From: Bifiguratus adelaidae | Lineage: Eukaryota; Mucoromycota; Endogonomycetes; Endogonales | Assembly: GCA_002261195.1 (NCBI GenBank) | Contig: MVBO01000027.1 | Coordinates: 86,471-150,470, forward strand | DNA length: 64,000 bases | Direction of reading: 5' to 3' | Shown: piece by piece, positions 44,027-53,647 of the stretch | How positions within the stretch are numbered: position 1 is the first letter of the stretch | How the letters are laid out: every line of letters begins with the position of its first letter | The notes under the pieces: generated by a model | Databases searched by the model: none | What the model was told of the DNA's origin: nothing | What the model saw: only the letters and a program-made list of their open reading frames with translations | Program-made: the position numbers and the translations under genes

Positions 44027-45048
44027 ATGCTTTCCAATAACCATGTTAGTGCTTTGAACAACCCATGGTTTTATCCGGACAATTCAGACTTTCTAAAGGA
44101 CCCCGAACCTATACCCTATCGATCCATCAAGCGACGCCGGCGCCTGAGCAAATTGGAAACAAAGACGTTGAATGATACGTATAATGTTTGCAGCAAACCA
44201 AACTCGGCGGTACGGCGTAGGCTGGCTGAACAGCTTGCCATGACTCCGAGGGCTGTGCAAATTTGGTTTCAAGTATGTGCAGTGTCAAACTTGACTTGTC
44301 CTATTGACACATGTTCTGCTAGAATCGGCGAGCGAAAACGAAACGAGATAGAGAAGACCAAGAGGACGCTTTAGACGCATCTAAGGCTACAACACGCCCA
44401 TTGACCCGCTCGCAGTCCATGAGCAGTCTTCCATGCGGTTCCTCAGGCTCCAACTCTGCCACTACGGCTTCTCCAAACACACCTCGACCTACAAAGCGCC
44501 CTTTGGATATCGGTCGACGCTTTTCAGAGTCTGCGCACCTACACACCCATTTCAAAGACGGAGAGGACGATGATCGGAGGAGTTATGCGCCACTGTTGAC
44601 AGCACCTCCATTATTTCATCCGAGTACTCTCTCCTACCCCATGTTTCGTCCTCCATGGATAACAACCCATCCACCTGTCCAAAACTTCTTTTCCGAACCA
44701 ATACCCGGACCTTTGTCATTACAAGATACATCGTTTCAAGGGCAAATGTTTCCAGATGTCATGCTCCCGATGCATAATCTTCCCTTCCAGTCCGAGCAGT
44801 GGACGCCTATGGCAGCTCCTGCTCCTCCCACGATGGACGCCATGACCTCACAAATAATCGAGCTTCCTCCCACTCCCGTCTCGCCATCTCCATTTCTTCT
44901 TCCTTCGAGATCGCAATCTTGCCATCCATTGTTAGACGGTCAACAAGACACCGTCGATCTAGATCTCCTCCCTGAACCTTTAGACCATCCCTTCCCCGTG
45001 TTACCCTCATCCCTTATTCCAGACGAGTCCCCTCTCATCTTTGAATGA
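44027..45048 (+). CDS. Homeodomain transcription factor
   Basis: Exons 44027..44272 and 44323..45048 give 323 residues from the first in-frame ATG; coding potential continues upstream to about 43928, so the true start may be in an unseen exon. The homeodomain (residues about 35-92) starts KRRRRLSKLETKTLNDTY and contains helix 3 with the recognition sequence VQIWFQNRRAKTKR, interrupted by the intron exactly between WFQ and NRR, a common intron site in homeobox genes. The C-terminal 230 residues are Ser/Pro-rich and probably an activation or regulatory region. Non-TALE type by its length. Target genes unknown. Confidence 0.85.
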
Positions 45049-45135
45049 ACAATGGATTTTTGCTTTCGTCATCATTTTGCTAAATTTGGGTGGTCACTGG
45101 TATCGTTTCTTCCAAGCCAAGCCTGTCGTGTCATC

Positions 45136-45940
45136 ATGGAGGAGGAGTACGACTATCTATTCAAGCTGGTTCTTATCGGAGACTCCTTTGTCGGAAAGTC
45201 GAACCTTCTCTCTCGGTTCACGGTAAGTGACGAGTCAATAGATTGGATGGAAGGCCTATCTTATCGTTGCGTGTCGCCAGAGCAACGAGTTCAATCTCGA
45301 AAGCAAGTCGACCATTGGTGTGGAGTTTGCTACAAAGAATGTGACCATCGAAGAAAAGGTGATAAAAGCACAGATTTGGGATACAAGTGGACAAGAACGA
45401 TACCGAGCTATCACTGGTGCTTATTACCGCGGGGCGGTAGGCGCTCTTTTGACCTATGGTATGCCTTGTTGGTCAAGTTTTATCGTAGTTTATGCTCGTG
45501 CTAAGCCTCATCTAGACATTACCAACAAAACATCATTCCAAAATGTGAGCCATTGGCTCAAGGAGCTTCAAGATCATAGTGATACCGATATTGTCATTAT
45601 GCTGGTGGGCAACAAGACGGATTTGGCCGATTCGCGAGCAGTAACGACCGAAGAAGCCACTGAATTTGCCCAAGAGAACGGCTTCTTGTTTATCGAGACG
45701 TCCGCTTTGGATGCTACTAATGTCGACAAGGCTTTCCACACTATTTTCGAAGAAATCTACAAGCGGGTACCCAAGAAGTCCTTGGCAGCTGCACAGGAAA
45801 CCAAAGGCGTCGGAAGTGGCAACACGATCACCCTTACCGCACCTACGCCTCGACGAGGATTTGGCGACGAAGATGAGGAGCCGAGAGGTGCAAGGGCGCC
45901 TAGAGGTCGAGCTCAACAACAAAGCAGCTGCTGTACTTAG
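45136..45940 (+). CDS. Rab11/Ypt3-type small GTPase
   Basis: Three exons (45136..45222, 45281..45458, 45516..45940) give 229 residues. [20 protein letters not shown] starts the G domain; the P-loop is GDSFVGKSN, switch [13 protein letters not shown], switch [15 protein letters not shown], then GNKTDL and ETSAL. The [13 protein letters not shown] opening and [23 protein letters not shown] block are typical of Rab11. It ends SSCCT, with a Cys pair for geranylgeranylation. Rab11/Ypt31/Ypt3 directs late-Golgi and recycling-endosome traffic to the hyphal tip. The start is 87 bp after the homeobox stop, so its promoter is short or inside that gene. Confidence 0.93.
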
Positions 45941-46091
45941 ATATGCGCAACGAATTCAGTCCGTCGGTTCACGATTACACCTCATGACTACTTATATACG
46001 GAATAAATTTATAAGTCATCCCATCATACCCTTCATTGAGCAACATTTGACGACCGTCTATTTCCACAAAAATGCATTTGGTCTTAGAAGC

Positions 46092-47460
46092 TCACTGCTT
46101 TTGCTCCTTGTCATATTCCGCATATAATTGCACCACATCATCCACATCCTCTTTGCTTCCAAGCCATATACCGCTACGATCGTGAATATGCTCCGGGACG
46201 ATATCCAAACATTCCATGCGTCCAGTGCTTGCACGTCCGCCGGCTTGTTCCACCAAGTAGGCCATGGGAAAGACTTCGTATAGAATTCTGAGCTTACCGC
46301 GCTTAGATTTGGCATCAGCGGGATATCCGAAAATGCCACCGTACAAGAGTGTACGATGCACATCAGAAACCATGGAGCCAACATAACGCGCGCTATAGCT
46401 TTTCTTGACCTTGTCCACGTATTGCTGCGATGGCTTGTCAAAGTTCTTGTAATTGCCTTCATTGATGGAGTAGATTTTGCCTCGGGAAGGGAGCGTGATG
46501 TTGGGATGCGTCAAGATGAATTCGCCGATCGCGGGATCAAGGGTGAAGCCGTTGACACCGTTACCGACGGAGAGAATCATCTCACAATAGGAACCATACA
46601 TACAGTATCCAGCGGCAACAATATCACGACCTGAGCGAATAAGATCCGTCATATTGGGATTCTTCGTATCGGCCTGAAGGAGAAGTGTGTCAAGACGTGA
46701 TGTATTGTTGGCTCAATTCAAGCACGGAGGCTTACCACTTTGAAGATGCCAAAAATGGTGCCGATAGAGACACCACAATCAATGTTGGAGCTTCCATCCA
46801 AAGGATCAAACGTGACAATGTATTTGCCGCGATAATTGTCGTCATCAATAATCATGGCTTTGTCATCTTCTTCGGACACGAGTAGGGACGCTTTTCCGGA
46901 GGCAATCAGAGCGTTCCGGAAGATGTCATTTGCAAGGACATCGAGTTTCTTGACCTCTTCACCTTGCACGTTCGCAGCACCGGTGAGACCGAGCCTGTGA
47001 AGTCAAGCGTCAGATTCTAGATTCACTCCCAGAAAGGAAATCGGCTTGGTTGCCCACGCTTATTCGGAAAGCATGACGGCGAAGACTGTCGGCGTCACTT
47101 TCCTCCGCTGACCAACGATGGTCCCCTGGTTGACATGCCACGCCCAATAGGCTTCCAACACCAAGCCTTATACTTACAGGTTGATCAATCCAGCTTGTTT
47201 GACCTTGGAAGCAACGTATTTGCAGCCAAACGTAATTGCGTTCAGGAGTAAAGTCAAGTCACCGGAGGCTTCAGGGAGATTCTAATGGTCATCAAAGTAT
47301 GTGAGTATGCATCGATACACAGATGCCAACGCGCTAAGCATATCAGAGGCTTACTTACATGTTGCTGACCGAGCACCCAACGGGATAACGTGATCAAATC
47401 AGTACCTTTACCGACTTTGATACGAGTAAAGTCTGAAGTCTCTGTTGTGTTTGGTGTCAT
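46092..47460 (-). CDS. FBP1: Fructose-1,6-bisphosphatase
   Basis: Four exons (47460..47359, 47281..47178, 46994..46736, 46673..46092) give 348 residues, the normal length. Key blocks: [11 protein letters not shown] in the N-terminal regulatory region, [18 protein letters not shown], the metal site [35 protein letters not shown], the substrate loops EGNYKNF and [40 protein letters not shown] and [12 protein letters not shown]. It removes the 1-phosphate in gluconeogenesis. Intron 3 is 183 nt, longer than most here. An N-terminal Ser/Thr stretch ([15 protein letters not shown]) could be regulatory. Divergent from the rhamnonate dehydratase gene. Confidence 0.95.
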
Positions 47461-48274
47461 GTCTCTGAATGAAAATTCGATGAATCGATATCAAGGTGCG
47501 TTATAGTGAGGACGGAAACAAGAGATAGAAAAGCGGAAAGAAGGAAAGTGAGCCAATTTAAGTGAACAATGCTGACAGGCGTAATTTCACGTGCGGGACT
47601 GCTGAATGACGGTTGTGAGCGGTGTAGTTACTGCTTGATGTTCTTCCGTGTGTGGTCTGGTGTGGGTTGATAAGCATTTGTCAGTGGGTCGTGTAACGCA
47701 GGGTAAGATTATTCAGAGTGGTTCACCCCACATTTCCATTGTTGTCACTTCCGTTCTACCCTTTTTACCCGACTTTCACCGATACAATGCTCAAGCACAA
47801 TTTCCATACTTGGAATTTTACCTTTCAGAGCCGCCAACAGCCATGCTTCTGTTGGAGTATTTGCACTTTCTCATCTCTATCGCTTCTTGAGATACAGCAA
47901 CGCTCTGCAGTACAGATTCCTCAGGACTAAGTCATGTCTTTCACATTCATTCCACTTGACATTCCTTGATAAACTGAGTCAAATGACACAATGCACTCAT
48001 AGACTCGTTGCTTGCTTGATAATACGCAGCAGCTGTTGCGACTACCTATACCTTCGTGTCTATGCCTTCAGCACTCCTCTTTGGCTGTTCTCCGGCTGCC
48101 AGGCCTAAAATCGCCCATTGCCCGGAATTGGTAACTGTGACTGTTTTGCGGGGAAGTCCACCAGACGGATTTTATTTCGGACATCATCTCGGACGCTACC
48201 GCTTTTCGGCCGAGTGGGATATAAAACCATTCGCCTATGATAACCGCCTTATTTCTCTATATACATCGACAACC
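47461..48274. promoter_or_regulatory. Divergent FBP1 / L-rhamnonate dehydratase promoter region with TATA box
   Basis: About 810 bp between two divergent carbon-metabolism genes. TATAAAA at 48220-48226 lies 49-55 bp before the dehydratase ATG. The dehydratase frame is open through part of this region (from an ATG at 48056) but that stretch is upstream of the TATA box and unlike the family. Confidence 0.45.
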
Positions 48275-49540
48275 ATGATGGCCTTTCCTACTATTAAATC
48301 GGTCAATACCTTTGTCGTTGGCGGCAAAGGCTCAGGCGGTGATTATCATGATCAAAAGGAGGGCCATTGGATTATTGGACAGATATCGACACCCATGGCA
48401 TCCTACGAAGAATACCGCTCAAACCGAACAAGCTTTGGAATCAATATCTTGGGATCTTTTGTGGTCAAGGTGGAAGCCACGGACGGTACGGTCGGTTTTG
48501 CGACAGGTTTCGGCGGTCCACCAGCATGCTGGCTCGTAGAGAATCACTTTAAGCGTTTCTTGATTGGCGCCGACCCTCGCGACAACAATATGCTCTTTGA
48601 TCAAATGTTCAAGGCAAGCATGTTTTATGGTCGTAAAGGATTGCCACTTGCGGTTATTAGTGTGGTGGATTTGGCCATTTGGGATCTTATTGGTAAGGTT
48701 CGCGGCGAACCCGTGTATAAGCTGATCGGAGGTCGCACCAAGAAGCAACTTGACTTTTACTGCACTGGACCAAGGCCGGAGGAAGCCAAGCGTATGGGAT
48801 TTTGGGGTGCTAAAGTGCCTCTTCCCCACGGACCGGCTGAAGGACACGTCGGTTTGAAGAAGAACGTAGAATTTCTGACGCGACACCGCGAAGCGGTCGG
48901 CCCCGACTTCCCCATCATGGTGGATTGCTGGATGTCTCTAACAGTTCCGTATGCCATTGAACTTGCCAACGCGTGCATGCATTTGAACATCAATTGGTGG
49001 GAGGAGGTGCTTCATCCTGATGATTTCGATGGTTTCGCAAAGCTCAAGGCGGCACTACCGACGATCAAATGGACTACCGGTGAACACGAATACACTCGAT
49101 ACGGTTTCCGTAAGTTGATAGAATCACGCAATGTGGATATACTACAACCCGACGTGATGTGGTGCGGTGGTCTTACCGAACTTTTGCGCATCTCGGCATT
49201 GGCATCGGCCTACGATGTACCTGTGGTACCTCACGGAAGCGGCCCCTACTCTTACCACTTTGTCATGTCTCAAACCAACTCACCGTTTTGTGAGTACATT
49301 GCCAACAGTCCCGATGGCCGTTCAGTCCATCCTACATTTGGCAAGCTATTCTTCAACGAGCCGGTACCCGAGAAAGGATACTTGCAGATCTCTGACGCAC
49401 CAGGATTCGGTCTCGATTTGAACCCAGAAGCTGAACTGATACCTGCTACACACCTTCTTCAACCTTCGATAGAGCGTCCTCTGAAGTCCAATGGCGTGTT
49501 AGAAGAGAAAGTAGGAGCCAAAACGAACAGGCTCGCTTGA
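48275..49540 (+). CDS. LRA3: L-rhamnonate dehydratase (enolase superfamily)
   Basis: An intronless frame of 421 residues from ATG 48275, chosen because a TATA box lies just upstream and the family N-terminus (MMAFPTIKSVNTFVVGG) begins here. The enzyme removes water from L-rhamnonate in the non-phosphorylated fungal rhamnose pathway. Evidence: GSFVVKVEATDGTVGFATGF, SVVDLAIWDLIGK, the metal ligands Asp in MVDCWMSLTVPYA, Glu in WWEEVLHPDD and Glu/His in TTGEHEYTRYGF, then QPDVMWCGGLTELL and the acid-base His in VPHGSGPYSYHF. These match RhmD/LRA3 rather than mandelate racemase. No other rhamnose-pathway gene is nearby. Confidence 0.9.
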   Translation: MMAFPTIKSVNTFVVGGKGSGGDYHDQKEGHWIIGQISTPMASYEEYRSNRTSFGINILGSFVVKVEATDGTVGFATGFGGPPACWLVENHFKRFLIGADPRDNNMLFDQMFKASMFYGRKGLPLAVISVVDLAIWDLIGKVRGEPVYKLIGGRTKKQLDFYCTGPRPEEAKRMGFWGAKVPLPHGPAEGHVGLKKNVEFLTRHREAVGPDFPIMVDCWMSLTVPYAIELANACMHLNINWWEEVLHPDDFDGFAKLKAALPTIKWTTGEHEYTRYGFRKLIESRNVDILQPDVMWCGGLTELLRISALASAYDVPVVPHGSGPYSYHFVMSQTNSPFCEYIANSPDGRSVHPTFGKLFFNEPVPEKGYLQISDAPGFGLDLNPEAELIPATHLLQPSIERPLKSNGVLEEKVGAKTNRLA

Positions 49541-49691
49541 GCGAACCATGTATATTAAGGCTTTGTCTTTCAATAACATTTATCGTATTCTTTATTCGCG
49601 CATCCTGGTAGGGTCAATGTGACATACAAAACGCATGAGCTTTCCAACAATATCTTGAACACAGTAATGGAATCATTTACATAAGAGTATG

Positions 49692-50960
49692 TTAAATGAT
49701 GGCTATCGCGTTCGCAGGACTTCCGACGCCCCCGGTCACATTCAGCGGTGCTATATGAATGAGTGATTGATGCTCCAAGTACCAATACCTCTCGTAACTC
49801 ACCTGAAGCGAAGAAGAAAGTGACACGATCAAGTTGTTTTAGCCTCTTTGCCAGCCGTTGCACGTCAAAGAGTTCCCCAATGGGACATCCAAATAAAGCC
49901 AGCAAGCTATGATGCAGTTCATGCACACCTTCAGGGATTGGGGTCCATTCCAAAGAGACGTTATCGGCAGCCATGGCCGAGATACCATTGTCCCACACCC
50001 ATTCTAACATTTCGGTTGTCCGCTCTAAGCCGGCTTGACTTGGAGCTGGTGGTTCGGCGTACTTTTTACGCTCTTCGTCGCTCAATTTCTCGTACCATTC
50101 AATCCAGCCTGTACGTAGCAAAAAGACATCGCCTGGCTGGAGAGTGACATTGTATTCTTTGAGAATAGCCTTGACGTGCTCGAGTTTGATAGGATGCGTC
50201 TCGCCGGGACAGTACTCGATGCCTTGGGGATGTCAGTAAGCGCCGAAACGCGTGGTCATAAAACTTACCATGTCGCTCGGCGTAGTCGCGGTAGTCGACG
50301 AGAACTCCGCGACCCACAATGCCTTTTTGAGCAAAATTCTGCATGCCGAGTTTTCCTTCATCTTTAGGTCCATTAACCTCTTCATACTGGACTCCATTGT
50401 AATAACCTCCTGCGCGTGGATTACCTGTTGTGAAAACTGATTAGCAACCCCTAGGAGCGCAAATCTGAATTACTTGCCATAATGTCTCAAACCATCCCAT
50501 TGAGTGGAAATCTACGCAATATTCAGTCACAGCCGCGAGGCCAGGCCAGGATCCTTACCTGAGAGTTCAAGTTGACGTAGATGTCATCGTTGAGAAACTT
50601 TTGCCCCAACTCTACAATCTTGTGCTCGCCATGAGAACGCCCGAACAAAGGATGTGAAGGCTAAAAATGACCATAAGTAACTTCCCCGATCGTTTCCGCT
50701 ACGAACCTCTTCAATCTTCCAGTTGAGCGGAAAGACCTCACCCGTCTGAATACACGTTTGACTCGCTGCTTTGACAGTCTCTGGAGTCTGATGATTGAGG
50801 GTGCCGAGCTGGTCATCCTTGCCGAAGACGCCCCTAAAGAAGACATGTACCTCATGAGAAAGCGGGGTAATGAAACAAACAAATAGACTTACCAGGCTGA
50901 CCGCTCGTTCCCCCCCTCGACAGGTGGCAAATCCACAAACTTTGGGATCGAGAATGACAT
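49692..50960 (-). CDS. Cyclase-family (kynurenine formamidase-like) hydrolase
   Basis: Seven exons (50960..50893, 50833..50707, 50660..50559, 50511..50478, 50424..50269, 50222..49803, 49750..49692) give 321 residues. The intron after exon 4 has a GC donor (TATG|GCAAGT), the only in-phase choice. The protein starts MSFSIPKFVDLPP, has WGVFGKDDQLGTLNHQTPET, then ISTQWDGLRHYGN (the fungal form of the metal-site region), GRGVLVDYRDYA, LQPGDVFLLRTGW, GISAMAADNVSLE, HHSLLALFGCPIGELFD and a short end PLNVTGGVGSPANAIAII. This is the PF04199 fold, a metal-dependent amide/ester hydrolase; physiological substrate of the fungal branch is uncertain. Its stop is 151 bp from the convergent dehydratase stop. 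Confidence 0.88.
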
Positions 50961-51189
50961 ATTTTACGATCAAGACTATAAAGACTATGAAAAGGAGAGA
51001 AAGAGACGTTGTCCGAACACCTTTCGCAACTTGAGCGGACGAGTGCGCACTCGATGTCTATATCTGGCAATTGCATCGAATTACCGAATGTCAGTCGAGG
51101 TCAGGGTTCACTTGACATACTTGGAAGGGAGTGCGGCGCTGCGTCTCACTGCAGACATGGAAACAGCGAATATTTACCTATGACTGTCT

Positions 51190-52219
51190 TCTGAGGGGTC
51201 AGGATACTTGAAAGCCCGCAAAAGTACGTCTGCAAGCATGCGAACTGTCCTCGATGGCCGACAAACATTGGAGAAGACAAAACGATTGTTTGCCATGTTA
51301 TCCCAAGGCTCCCTACCAATGACCAAGGTGACATTGCACGATATCTCCTGCAATCGGGTGCAAGACCAACTAAAGAAAGTTTGTCGCTGGTCAGCGAGTA
51401 TCGACCGCAGATGGAAATGGCATAATGGCTACTCGACCACTTCCAAGACCATACGGCTTCACAGGAAAGCGTGAACAGCGTTTTTAATGAAGGCCGTCAT
51501 TTTTCAATCATACCGACTTAACAAAGCTATACATCGGTCAGAACGCAAATCCTCACTCCTTTCCCACTCGAAACGGATGGTCGCCTGAGGGTATCTCAAA
51601 ATTTGCAGCCTCCCAACCTGCGGCTGTCAGAGCAAGGCTTGACTGTGGAGTCACTTCAGCGTTACCAACGAAAGCGGGTTCGTCCTATCGAGAATGATCT
51701 TGCCCCTGCCGAAAGCCTAAGTCAGCTCCTTGAACATGGATGCCAACCGGACTTATTGCTGCCTGGAAGACGCGAAGAAGTAGGTGTCGTTGAGTCATAC
51801 AGGCCTCATCTTCTGCACCAGCCTTCGCCTAAGGTTCGTAATACTCCGTAAGCCAAACAACTCATCCATGTTGCTGTTCAACTTCACGACCGTCAAAATT
51901 CTCTGGATGCGATGCGTCGTTTGCTACAATATGGCGCGTGCCTTAATGCCCAAGATGAAATCGGATGGACGACTCTTCCTTATGCTGCTACCATCGAGAA
52001 CGACTTGGGCGCGGTATCAAGGGTCAACCTTATGCTCAATCATGGCGCAGACTTGACCATTACAGATATTAACGGCTGGACATACCTTCACCGCGCCATT
52101 ACGAGTGGAGGCGTCGAATGAAATCAACTGCTCCTTGATCACGGTGTTGACGTGGATGCAATCACCGCTGACGGCAAAACAGTAGTGGATTTCATCCACA
52201 GATGCAGATCGGCAATGTA
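51190..52219 (+). pseudogene. Broken ankyrin-repeat gene
   Basis: Three separated frames carry ankyrin-like repeat pieces. At about 51300-51425, TNDQGDIARYLLQSGARPTK ends in TAA. At about 51690-51775, SLSQLLEHGCQPDLLLPG. From about 51860, MRRLLQYGACLNAQDEIGWT, VNLMLNHGADLTITDINGWT and, after an in-frame TGA at 52119-52121, LLLDHGVDVDAITADGKT to a final TAG at 52219. The last two repeats are in one frame apart from that TGA. No start codon or phase-consistent set of introns links the pieces, so I read it as a decayed gene; a functional gene with readthrough or unusual splicing is less likely. Confidence 0.55.
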
Positions 52220-53583
52220 GCACCAGTTTGCTTTCGCGACGCGTAGCTTAGCGCTTGTATTGTATGTCTGTTCCAGTTGTACATATCTTAGGAATCACGG
52301 TAATTCTTGTCCCGGAACATTCTCGCGCGTTTTCATATACTTCAATCGAACAAAAGCATGCTGGCGACGCTCAGTGAGCTCTATACGGAAGACTATTCCC
52401 AAGCGATAGGGTTTGAGTTTATAGCTGTAGATGGGGGAGCCTATTGAATTTACATCTGGAATGGCTTTATCTATAACCTGATGAGCAACCTTCAGCAACT
52501 TCCTTTTGGTTTTCAGCCACGGTCCTCCTCCGCTGCTCTAGTCCGCAAATCTGATGCTGTTCTCCGCTTCTTATGCCAGGATTCCTCATCCTTTTCGCGC
52601 AATTGGCGGTTGATGAGATTATGTACTTTATCTAAGAGTGAAACCATGCTCTCGCGTGATTCAAGCGTTACCGGAGAAAGTTTGCCTACTCTGATGGCGG
52701 TTAGAACCCCACACCATCCTAGCCGGACGGCCCATCGCCCGATCGAATAGGGGCTTTTTGTTGTTTGTGACTATGGGTAAAGGACTGGTGGGTGCGGGAA
52801 AGGGGAGAGTTACAGGTTCAGTTTGTAGGACAGTGACCAATTCTCGCAGGTCGCGGTACCGTAGCGCGGATATTTTCGCGTGCGGTTTTGTACTGCAACT
52901 GATGCCGTAGCATGTGATGCCTCACCAATGCACTATGGGTGCTCAACTGCTCTCGTTCCTTGCATTGGCTAAAGCGTGCAGCGTCCCCACCAATATAAAG
53001 CAGCTGTAAAGCAGCCTATGGTTGGCCTACCTGAACTGCCCACGGGTAGGTTGATACCCCCCACATCATCGTTTGCTCGGTGCCATTCTCGTTCATAAGC
53101 TTGGCTATTATCTTACAAACTTTTGCCACCGCGAGCTTGGTGTCTCTTTCACTCGCGGTGGCAATGGATAAAGTTTGCGATACAAGATGACCCATTGCTC
53201 TCATGTTACGCAAAAGATTAGAATGAGGCGTGCGAGAAACAATGGATCGTTCGAAATGGTAGTGATCCACAGGCGCTGCAAAGGCATAGACGACCTGATA
53301 GACTTTTGGTGACCACGGCCATGCTCATGGCCAGAACCAAGTGTACTGCAGGTGTACTGCGGATCTGGTTCTTAGTCGCGGACCCCGGAAAGTGAAGGGG
53401 CAGACCTTTCGAACTTCAGGGCCAGACATCCATTGTCATTCTCTCGCGCTCTTTGACTCCCTCGCTGGCTGAAGACTTGCCCATGGTCAGTCCAACCCTG
53501 CAGTCGTCCCTTTTCTACCATTTCCCATCGTGTAAATGACCTTTACCTAACCACTCTACACCTGACTGCTTCATCTCAACCAG
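52220..53583. other. Long intergenic stretch with inverted repeat
   Basis: About 1.36 kb, the longest gene-free stretch. Open frames at 52481-52750 (+) and 53016-53270 (-) have no recognisable motif. It contains a perfect inverted repeat at 53123-53164, described separately. Confidence 0.45.
53123..53164. repeat. Perfect 13-bp inverted repeat (hairpin)
   Basis: TTGCCACCGCGAG at 53123-53135 is followed after 16 bases by its exact reverse complement CTCGCGGTGGCAA at 53152-53164. It could fold into a stable GC-rich stem-loop or bind a dimeric regulator. No T-run follows, and there is no gene end beside it. Confidence 0.7.
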
Positions 53584-53591
53584 ATATATAT
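53584..53591 (+). promoter_or_regulatory. TATA-like box of the beta-helix protein gene
   Basis: ATATATAT inside the palindrome CAGATATATATCTG, 57-64 bp before the ATG. Confidence 0.45.
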
Positions 53592-53647
53592 CTGAGACGG
53601 TTGTTTCGCCTCTCTTTACGTGACATTGAGGTCATTCCAGGGACACC

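Noticed and set aside
48056-48274. Upstream in-frame extension of the L-rhamnonate dehydratase
   Set aside because: The frame is open to an ATG at 48056, but the stretch has no family similarity, and the TATA box at 48220 lies inside it, so ATG 48275 is the likely start.
52481-52750. 89-codon plus frame in the long intergenic region
   Set aside because: Polar, no motif, no neighbouring splice signals that give a longer protein.
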